Shown here piece after piece: positions 1 to 6,201 of a DNA stretch of 12,531 nt. The DNA is taken from assembly GCA_015655035.1 (NCBI GenBank), contig JAATFS010000135.1, positions 1 to 12,531 of the forward strand, written 5' to 3'. Numbering within the stretch: position 1 is the stretch's first letter; the number at the start of each line of letters is the position of its first letter. Source of the stretch: Lysobacterales bacterium. Its GTDB lineage: Bacteria > Pseudomonadota > Gammaproteobacteria > Xanthomonadales > Xanthomonadaceae. The notes below the pieces were generated by a model, which saw only the letters and a list, made by a program, of their open reading frames with translations, ran no database searches and was not told where the DNA came from. The position numbers and the translations under genes were made by a program.

Positions 1-1469
1 GCAGCGAACAGGCGCGGCTTGCCGTTGACGCTGACCTGGCCACCGGCCACATTCAATTGCACGATCCGGCTGATCCCCCCCAAGGTATTGAGGAACTGCG
101 CGGGCGGGTTGACCTGGAACGGCCGCACCGCCAGCGCCAGCATGAAATCGCGCGGCTGTTTGTCCGTATTGCGCAGTTGGTACCGGGCCACCAACTGTGA
201 CTGCGCGGGGGTGCCTTGCACGAACGAGGTCACCCGCAGGTTGAGCGCATCGTGATGCCATTCCACGCTGGGAATGGGCAGGTAGTTGTCCTGCAGGCTC
301 TGTTCGGTGCTGACATCGGCCCAGCGCAACAGCTTGCCGTCGAACACCACGAATGGCTCGATGCTGAAACCCGCCTTGGCCACTTCCAATGCGCCGTCCT
401 CGCCGATCAGGGCCTGCTCGGTACCGCCATCGAGGCCGATGATCGTCCAGTACGGCTGCTCGCCGGAAAATCCCCGTGGGAAGTCGCCGCGCGGCTGCCG
501 TTTGGCTATCGATTCGATGAAGGTATTCGGCGTGGCCGCGAACGCGAGCGGCTCCAATGCGATGTCCTTGATGCCGTAGCGCCAGTTGGGACCATTCTTC
601 AAATCGAAGCGCAGATAACGCGCCTCGGTGTCCGGCAGAGCCAGCCAGTCGGTGCCGCCCGCGCCGGCCACCACGTTGCGCAGGTCGCGCCAGCGACGGC
701 CGTCCGACGAGGCGCGGACACTGTACTGCGACGCCTCCAGGCCAGGCACCCAGTTCACCACCGCACCACCGAATTCCCGGATCTTGCCCAGGTCCAGCGT
801 CACCGTCTGTTGCTTCACCGCCGCGCTGAGCCAGAAGTTGTCCAGCTTGCCGTCGGCCACTCGCTGTTCGAGTGCTGGCGCGGTATCGGCGATCACCTTG
901 GCCCGCAATGGCGAAGTATCTTCTGGCGGCAGTGGCTTCATCGCCAAGCGGTCCAGACACACCGAACCTTTGCCGCCAACCTTGTTGTAAATGGTGAATT
1001 CGACCTCGGCGCTTGCACGCAGCTGCTTGTCGGAACTCGGTCCCCAGGCCTTTTCGACATGGCGTTTACGGTAGTTGAACGTGGTCCAGTTCTTCGGAAA
1101 CGAAAATCCTGGGCGATTGACCCACCAGACGTTGTCGCCGCTGGAATCGATCAGCTTGAGCTGAAGATCGTTGCCGGGGGAGTCGCCACGGATCGCGAAC
1201 GACAGCTGGTAATTCTCCGGATACTGGATCGGCAATGCCCGGCGGATGCCGGCATAGCCCGATACGCCATTGAAATCGTAATCCAGGCACAGGGCGTGAC
1301 CGCCGCCGGGAGCGGCGACCGATCGCAGCGAGCCGCTGACCTGGTTGGACACCTCCACCCGCCAAGCCGACGCGTCGTTGAATCCATCCAGTACCCGGCT
1401 CTCCGGCTCCGCCGCGTGTGCGCCGGAAACACCCATCGCGGCCAGCAATACAAGGACGATCGACCTCAC
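1..1469 (-). CDS. Discoidin (F5/8 type C) domain exported protein, C-terminus cut off by window edge
   Basis: The first 489 codons are present and the gene continues past the left edge. The start is GTG at 1469, sharing GTGA with the stop of the upstream permease, with a GGAG about 9 nt before it. Residues 1-19 form a Sec signal peptide cleaved after Ala-His-Ala, so the protein is periplasmic or exported. Residues about 27-178 look like a beta-jelly-roll, CBM-like module. Residues about 190-308 have the F5/8 type C pattern: an early Trp-Leu-Ser, a QTVTLDLGK strand, a YSVRASSDGRRW strand and a closing ARYLRFDL strand. From about residue 320 a further beta-rich region begins that resembles the N-terminal beta-sandwich of (alpha/alpha)6-barrel glycoside hydrolases; this is a weak, fold-level impression. 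As last gene of a sugar-uptake operon it probably binds or processes glycan. Any catalytic domain would lie outside the window, so no enzyme activity is claimed. Confidence 0.85.
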   Translation of the reverse strand, partial: MRSIVLVLLAAMGVSGAHAAEPESRVLDGFNDASAWRVEVSNQVSGSLRSVAAPGGGHALCLDYDFNGVSGYAGIRRALPIQYPENYQLSFAIRGDSPGNDLQLKLIDSSGDNVWWVNRPGFSFPKNWTTFNYRKRHVEKAWGPSSDKQLRASAEVEFTIYNKVGGKGSVCLDRLAMKPLPPEDTSPLRAKVIADTAPALEQRVADGKLDNFWLSAAVKQQTVTLDLGKIREFGGAVVNWVPGLEASQYSVRASSDGRRWRDLRNVVAGAGGTDWLALPDTEARYLRFDLKNGPNWRYGIKDIALEPLAFAATPNTFIESIAKRQPRGDFPRGFSGEQPYWTIIGLDGGTEQALIGEDGALEVAKAGFSIEPFVVFDGKLLRWADVSTEQSLQDNYLPIPSVEWHHDALNLRVTSFVQGTPAQSQLVARYQLRNTDKQPRDFMLALAVRPFQVNPPAQFLNTLGGISRIVQLNVAGGQVSVNGKPRLFA

Positions 1470-2302
1470 CCCTTCACACTCCCCAGAAGCAGACCTTGAA
1501 TGTAATAGCGCTGCAGCAGCAGGAACAACAGCAATACCGGAATTATCGTCACCACCGCGCCGGCCATCATCAATTCCACATCCATGACGTGCTCGCGCGA
1601 CAGCGACGCCAGCGCCACCGGCAAGGTGTAGTGCTCCTGATCGGTCAACACGATCAACGGCCACATGAAGTCGTTCCAGGCCGCCATGAAGGTGAAGATG
1701 GTCAGGGTGACCAGTACCGGCTTGAGCATGGGCAGCACGATCTGGAAGAAGATGCGCAGCTCGCCCGCACCATCGATGCGCGCCGCTTCCAGCAGTTCGT
1801 CGGGAATGCTGCGAGCGTACTGGCGGACCAGGAAGATGCCGAATACCGTGGCCAGCGCCGGCACGATCACGCCGCCGAAGCTGTTGACCAGATGCAACTG
1901 CTTCATCAGCAGGAACAACGGCAGCATCGCCACCTGCGCCGGAATCACCAGCGCCGCCAGCAGGACCTGGAAGATCCGCTCCTTTCCGACAAAACGCAGC
2001 TTGGCGAAGGCATAGCCGGCCATGGTATTGATCAACAACGAGCCCAGCGTGATTGCCAACGACACCAGCAAGCTGTTGGCGAAGTTGGTAGTCATGCCGG
2101 TGCGCGCGAGCAATTCATGATAGTTCGCAGTGGTCACGCCGGGCGGCAGCAATGGCGGCGGGAAGCGGCTGGCCGCGCCGGCCGGCATGAACGAGACCGA
2201 AACCATCCACAACAACGGCGCCAGGCTGACCACGGCCAACAGCAGCAAACCGCCATTGACCATCACCGCGTTCCAGCGCGACTCGCCGACATCCCGGCTC
2301 AT
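1466..2302 (-). CDS. Carbohydrate ABC transporter permease, MalG-type (CUT1)
   Basis: This 278-residue inner-membrane protein is the second permease of a sugar importer. It has about six hydrophobic segments: residues about 14-36, 75-98, 108-130, 140-160, 193-215 and 244-266. The MalG-type EAA loop, which contacts the ATPase, is clear at residues 172-195 (EAARIDGAG, then LPMLKP). Length and topology are normal for CUT1 MalG-like subunits. The ATG at 2302 overlaps the stop of the preceding permease as ATGA, with AAGGGG 5 nt upstream. An in-frame extension to 2407 would run far into the upstream permease and is not credible. Its own stop shares GTGA with the discoidin gene. It should pair with the permease at 2299-3180 and receive sugar from the lipoprotein at 3177-4481. 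The substrate is inferred from context only. Confidence 0.95.
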   Translation of the reverse strand: MSRDVGESRWNAVMVNGGLLLLAVVSLAPLLWMVSVSFMPAGAASRFPPPLLPPGVTTANYHELLARTGMTTNFANSLLVSLAITLGSLLINTMAGYAFAKLRFVGKERIFQVLLAALVIPAQVAMLPLFLLMKQLHLVNSFGGVIVPALATVFGIFLVRQYARSIPDELLEAARIDGAGELRIFFQIVLPMLKPVLVTLTIFTFMAAWNDFMWPLIVLTDQEHYTLPVALASLSREHVMDVELMMAGAVVTIIPVLLLFLLLQRYYIQGLLLGSVKG

Positions 2303-3180
2303 ACCAGCCCCTTCTTGCGCCCCAGGCGCAGCATTACCGTGGTTACCGCCAGGATGATCAGGAACAGCAGGAACGCCACCGCCGACGCGCGACCGAGGTT
2401 CCACCACTTGAAGCCTTCCTCGAACATGAAGTACAGCACGCTGACCGTGCTTTGCAGCGGATCGCCGCGCGTGATCACATAGGGTTCGGCGAACAGCTGG
2501 AAATAGCCGGAGATGGTGATGACGCCGACCACCATCAACACCGGCCCCAGCATCGGCAAGGTGATGTGCAGGAACTGCTGCCGCTTCGATGCGCCATCGA
2601 TGCGAGCCGCTTCATACAGGTCCTGCGGAATGGCCTGCAAGCCAGCGATGAAGATCACCATGTTGTAGCCGAAGTTCTTCCACACCGCGAACAAGATGAT
2701 CATCGGCATGGTCCAGCGCGGGTCGCCCAGCCAGTCGATCGGCGCGATGCCCAGATGCCCCAGCGACCAATTCACCAACCCGTAGCTGGTATGGAACAGA
2801 TAGCGCCAGATCACCGCCACCGCGACCAGCGTGGTTACCACCGGTGCGAACAAGGCCGTGCGGAACAGCGCCTTGAAGCGCGCGCTTTTGGCGTTGAGCA
2901 GCAAGGCGGCGCCGAGCGACACCAGAATCGACAGCGGCACGCCGAGCAGCACGAAATAGGTCGTGTTCCACAACGACTTCCAGAACAACGGCGTCTGCAG
3001 CAGATCGAGGTAGTTGCCCAGCCCGACGAAGCGCAGATGGCTGCTGTCGGCCAATGCATACAGGTCGAAGTCGGTCACGCTGAGCACCAGCGCCGCCAAG
3101 ACCGGCACCCCGAAGAACATGCCGATCACCAACAAGGCGGGGCCGGCGAAGATCCAGCCGGCCAGCGCGCCGCGCTTCAT
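2299..3180 (-). CDS. Carbohydrate ABC transporter permease, MalF-type (CUT1)
   Basis: This 293-residue inner-membrane protein is the first permease of the sugar importer. A basic N-terminus leads into a hydrophobic helix at residues about 8-35. Further membrane segments lie at about 70-97, 108-130, 158-182, 210-232 and 266-286. The conserved cytoplasmic EAA loop sits at residues 190-212 (EAARIDGAS, then LPMLGP). The 'FVGLGNYLDLL' stretch near residues 51-61 is typical of MalF/UgpA-like CUT1 permeases. The length matches the short MalF-like form that lacks the large periplasmic loop of E. coli MalF. The ATG at 3180 overlaps the stop of the binding-protein gene as ATGA, and the 3' end overlaps the next permease the same way, so the three subunits are very likely made in a fixed ratio. 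No adjacent ATPase gene exists in the window. Confidence 0.95.
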   Translation of the reverse strand: MKRGALAGWIFAGPALLVIGMFFGVPVLAALVLSVTDFDLYALADSSHLRFVGLGNYLDLLQTPLFWKSLWNTTYFVLLGVPLSILVSLGAALLLNAKSARFKALFRTALFAPVVTTLVAVAVIWRYLFHTSYGLVNWSLGHLGIAPIDWLGDPRWTMPMIILFAVWKNFGYNMVIFIAGLQAIPQDLYEAARIDGASKRQQFLHITLPMLGPVLMVVGVITISGYFQLFAEPYVITRGDPLQSTVSVLYFMFEEGFKWWNLGRASAVAFLLFLIILAVTTVMLRLGRKKGLV

Positions 3181-4481
3181 TGCACACCCCCATTGCCCGG
3201 TTTCGTAGCCACAGGTACCGCATGCTCCTGCCGATAGATCCAGCGGCGCTTGGCCAGGATCTCATCGACCCGCTTGTCCAGTTCCTGCACCGCATGCTCC
3301 TGGCTTTCGCCGCCACGAACCACGCGCTCGGTCACCAAGCGCATCTCCTGCACGATTCGCTCCCACTCCAGCACTTTCGGCGTGGGCTTCACCCGCTCCA
3401 ACTGGTCGGCGAAGGCATGCGCCAGCTCGTCGTTGGCCAGCGACGGATACTTCCAGGTGCTGCGACGTGGCGGCAGGTCGCCGATGACGGCGTGGAAGCG
3501 CGCCTGTACTTCGGGCCGCGACAGGTAGTCGATCAGCTTCCAGGCAGCCGGCTTGTGCTCGGAGGCCTTGAGGATCACCAGGCTGGAGCCGCCAGCGATT
3601 CCCGCCCCTGGCCCATTCGGTCCCGGCAACGGCGCCGTGCCCCACTTGCCGGCCATGTCCGCGGGCTGGCGCATCCGGAACTCGCGCACGTTCCAGGGGC
3701 CGGACAGGTAGAACGCGTAGTAACCGTTGAAGAACTCGTACCAGACATTGGATATCTGGGTCTCGGAGACTTTTGGCGCCCAGCCCTTCTGATAAATGTT
3801 GTCGTAGAACGCCAATGCCTTGCGGAAGCCCGGGCTGCGGAAATTGCCGTAGTTGTCGTGCTCGCGCAGCAACGGATCGTCCTGCTGCAGCGCGAACGAC
3901 AATTGCTGCTCGAACTCGTTGAGCGGCATCAGGATCGCATAGCGCTCGGGCCCCACGTGGCGCTTGATCGCCGCTAATACCTGTTCCATCTCGGCCCAGG
4001 TCTTGGGCATCTCGGTGTAGCCCGCCGCTCGCAGGATGTCCTTGCGATAGAACAGCAGGCGCGTGTCCACGTACCACGGAATACCGTACAGCGTCCCGTC
4101 GACGACATTGGTGTCCCACACCCCCGGGAAGTAATCCTGTGGATCGACCACGCTTGATCGCGCCACATAAGACTGCAACGGCTCCAGCGCATCCAGCAGC
4201 GCCAATTCAGGCAGCCAGGTGTTGCCGAGCTGGCACACGTCGGGAAGACCATCGGCGGCGAAGGCGGTCAGCAGCTTTTCGTGCGCGGCAGTCATCGGGA
4301 TGTTCTGGACATCGACGTCGATGCCCGGGTTCTCCTTTTCGAAGTCGGCGACCAGTTCGGCCACCACCTCCGCTTCCTTGCCCATCGCCCAGAAACGCAG
4401 GGTCTCGCGCGCGGGCGAGCGATCGCACCCCGCTGCCCCCAGGACGAGCGCGGTCAACAGCATGAGTCTCGTAAGTCGCAC
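3177..4481 (-). CDS. Extracellular sugar-binding lipoprotein of CUT1 ABC transporter
   Basis: This 434-residue solute-binding protein (bacterial extracellular family 1, MalE/UgpB-like) captures the oligosaccharide in the periplasm and delivers it to the two permeases downstream. The N-terminus has two Arg, a hydrophobic stretch and the lipobox Ala-Ala-Gly-Cys with the lipidated Cys at residue 19. The next residue is Asp20, which in E. coli keeps a lipoprotein in the inner membrane. Family hallmarks include the FEKENPGIDVDV strand near residues 47-58, 'GTLYGIPWYVDTRLLFYRKD' after residue 125 and a 'GGSSLVI' segment in the second lobe. Many exposed Trp and Tyr suit stacking on sugars. The start is GTG at 4481, chosen because it retains the basic n-region; an ATG six codons later would leave no positive charge. 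It starts 3 nt after the glucanase stop, with only a weak GAG as ribosome site, so coupling to the upstream gene is likely. Confidence 0.93.
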   Translation of the reverse strand: MRLTRLMLLTALVLGAAGCDRSPARETLRFWAMGKEAEVVAELVADFEKENPGIDVDVQNIPMTAAHEKLLTAFAADGLPDVCQLGNTWLPELALLDALEPLQSYVARSSVVDPQDYFPGVWDTNVVDGTLYGIPWYVDTRLLFYRKDILRAAGYTEMPKTWAEMEQVLAAIKRHVGPERYAILMPLNEFEQQLSFALQQDDPLLREHDNYGNFRSPGFRKALAFYDNIYQKGWAPKVSETQISNVWYEFFNGYYAFYLSGPWNVREFRMRQPADMAGKWGTAPLPGPNGPGAGIAGGSSLVILKASEHKPAAWKLIDYLSRPEVQARFHAVIGDLPPRRSTWKYPSLANDELAHAFADQLERVKPTPKVLEWERIVQEMRLVTERVVRGGESQEHAVQELDKRVDEILAKRRWIYRQEHAVPVATKPGNGGVQ

Positions 4482-4484
4482 GGA

Positions 4485-6101
4485 TTACTCGGCTTTGTGA
4501 TGTTGCGACGAATTCTCTTGCACTTCGGCGGCGGCGGCGCGGGATTCGGCGATGCCGAGGGAACGGGCCGCAGCAGCCTGCTCATCCTTTTGCGGCGCCG
4601 GTTGGGCCTCGCCCTCCGGCGTGAGCCAGCCACCGGTGAAGCCGGCGCGTTCCAGCCCGGAACGGATGTACTTGTTCTTCTTCATCACGTTCCAGACGAA
4701 TTCGTTGCGGTAGTTGGCGATCATCGTCAGGATCGGCCCCTGGTCGATGGCGATGTAGTCGCTCGATACCCAGCCGCGATCCCCTACCAAGCGGCCGGTC
4801 TTCAGCGGAATGTCGTAATTGAAGCTCGGGTTGAACGAATCCAGGAAGCCGTAGCTGGAGTACAGGAAGTCACCGTAGCGCTTGTGCATCTCCTCGGTCG
4901 CCGGGATCACCACTTCTGGTGCGAACACCAGCGAAGCGATCGCTGCGGTCGGCGCGATCGTACCGTCGTCGAAATTCTCGCGCAGTCCCGCCCCCCGCGA
5001 CGAGTAATGGCGGAACTGGCGCTGCTCACCGCGGTATTCCTGCGAGGTGTTTTGCGGACCGTCGCTGGCGGTGAGGCCCCAGACGTTCTCGCCGTAGTCC
5101 TTCCACCTCATCGGATTGTCGATCGCATAGTCGCGCTGGGCCAGCACCGCGCGGCGGCTGTTGAGGAAGTAATCGACGCCGCGCTCGCGCATGTATTGGT
5201 CCTGCAGATCGCGAAAATCGATCCAGACATGGCTGTACTGGTGTCCGAACAAGGGACCGAAGGACAGGTATTCCTGGCCCTGGTAGACGCCCCAGTCGTT
5301 GTTGTAGGTTCGGCTCCAGACGGTCCACGCATCCGGTTCGACGGCATGGGTCGGCGAGCCCAATGCCAGCACATAAAGCATCATCGCCTCGTTGTAACCC
5401 ATCCAGTCGTGGTCGATGAAGCCACTTTCCGGGAACCAACCCATCGAGATCAGCGGCTTGCGCTGCTGCAGCCAGGTCCAGTCCACGCGCCTGTAGAGCG
5501 TATCGGCGATCTGGAGGATTTCCTTCTCGCGCGCGTCGTCGCCATCGTAATAGGACTGGGCGAACAGCACTCCCATCATCAGCAGGGCGGTATCGACGCT
5601 GGACAGCTCTACCCAGCTGTCGTAGCGGTTGCCCTTCTGCATGTCGAGAAAGTGGTAGTAGAAGCCCTTGTAGCCGGCCCTGCCGGTACGCTGCGGCCCC
5701 ATCCGGATGTCGCGAAAGAACTTCAAGGTGGTCAGCGTGCGATCGATCGCCTGATTGCGGCTGACCCAGCCGTTCTCGATGCCGATCGGGTACGCGGTCA
5801 ACGCGAAGCCGACCGAGGCCACGCTGGCGAAGGGTCGCGACGGAAAGCGATCGGGGGTGAGCCCGTTGCTTTCGTTGGTGGTATCCCAGAAGAACTGGAA
5901 GGTGCGCCGCTCGATGTCGGAAAACAGCGGCGGCAGCTCCGGCTTGAGCGGTTTAGGAGGCAATACCGCCTCTACCAGGATCACTTCGACCGGTTTTTTT
6001 TCCTGCACTTTCGGTTCATCCGCCTTTTTGCAGGAAGCTACTGCCAGCGCACCCACCAGCAATGGAATCATCAGCCAACGCGAAGAAGTTCCCCTGTTCA
6101 T
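4485..6101 (-). CDS. GH144-type (glycoamylase family) lipoprotein, probable endo-beta-1,2-glucanase
   Basis: This 538-residue protein belongs to the 'Glycoamylase' family (Pfam PF10091), whose characterised bacterial members are endo-beta-1,2-glucanases of CAZy GH144. The lipobox is Val-Ala-Ser-Cys at residues 21-24, followed by Lys-Lys, which suits outer-membrane sorting. A Pro/Lys/Glu-rich linker reaches about residue 55, then an (alpha/alpha)6-type domain runs to about 495. Recognisable blocks are FFWDTTNESNGLTPDR (70-85), WVELSSVDTALLMMG (163-177), GWFPESGFIDHDWMGYNEAM (221-240), FGHQYSHVWIDFRD (285-298) and WGLTASDGP (341-349). Candidate catalytic acids include E165 and E237, by conservation only. 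An Ala/Gln/Glu-rich tail of about 40 residues ends the protein. I chose ATG 6101 (GGGA 4 nt upstream, basic n-region). ATG 6116 adds acidic MDWDQ, has no well-placed ribosome site and overlaps the operator. It heads the operon with the transporter genes. The beta-1,2 specificity is family-based; starch is unlikely despite the family name. Confidence 0.9.
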   Translation of the reverse strand: MNRGTSSRWLMIPLLVGALAVASCKKADEPKVQEKKPVEVILVEAVLPPKPLKPELPPLFSDIERRTFQFFWDTTNESNGLTPDRFPSRPFASVASVGFALTAYPIGIENGWVSRNQAIDRTLTTLKFFRDIRMGPQRTGRAGYKGFYYHFLDMQKGNRYDSWVELSSVDTALLMMGVLFAQSYYDGDDAREKEILQIADTLYRRVDWTWLQQRKPLISMGWFPESGFIDHDWMGYNEAMMLYVLALGSPTHAVEPDAWTVWSRTYNNDWGVYQGQEYLSFGPLFGHQYSHVWIDFRDLQDQYMRERGVDYFLNSRRAVLAQRDYAIDNPMRWKDYGENVWGLTASDGPQNTSQEYRGEQRQFRHYSSRGAGLRENFDDGTIAPTAAIASLVFAPEVVIPATEEMHKRYGDFLYSSYGFLDSFNPSFNYDIPLKTGRLVGDRGWVSSDYIAIDQGPILTMIANYRNEFVWNVMKKNKYIRSGLERAGFTGGWLTPEGEAQPAPQKDEQAAAARSLGIAESRAAAAEVQENSSQHHKAE

Positions 6102-6114
6102 CTGGTCCCAATCC

Positions 6115-6130
6115 ATGTAATCGATTACAT
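6115..6130. promoter_or_regulatory. Perfect 16-bp palindromic operator for the LacI/GalR-type regulator
   Basis: ATGTAATCGATTACAT reads identically on both strands and has the central CG typical of LacI-family sites. Its core matches the known GalR consensus TGTAA-N-CG-N-TTACA. It lies 14-29 nt upstream of the chosen glucanase start (6101). The regulator at 9321 has the same Val-Ala recognition pair as GalR, which supports the pairing. I could not identify convincing -35/-10 boxes between it and the hairpin at 6167-6194. Confidence 0.85.
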
Positions 6131-6166
6131 CCGCCGTCCAAAATTAACCTATCTGCCGGCCAAGTT

Positions 6167-6194
6167 CGACCGCCCCGGGCTCCCGGGGCGGTCG
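6167..6194. terminator. Perfect 13-bp GC-rich hairpin downstream of the TonB receptor (attenuator-like)
   Basis: CGACCGCCCCGGG and its exact reverse complement are separated by only CT, so the apex must open to a loop of four or more. It begins 8 nt after the receptor stop on the minus strand. The following bases on that strand are AACTTGG, not a T-run, so it is not a canonical intrinsic terminator. It could act as a partial terminator or as a 3'-end stabiliser that keeps receptor mRNA more abundant than the operon downstream. Confidence 0.7.
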
Positions 6195-6201
6195 TCGTGT
6201 C

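Noticed and set aside
216..1499. Plus-strand open frame of 427 codons opposite the discoidin gene
   Set aside because: The minus-strand GTG-started frame gives a signal peptide and a textbook F5/8 type C domain. The plus frame gives low-complexity Arg/Gln/Val-rich sequence.
4485..6101. Starch glucoamylase
   Set aside because: The family name 'glycoamylase' is historical. The sequence blocks are those of the GH144 type and not GH15, and no starch-binding module is visible.
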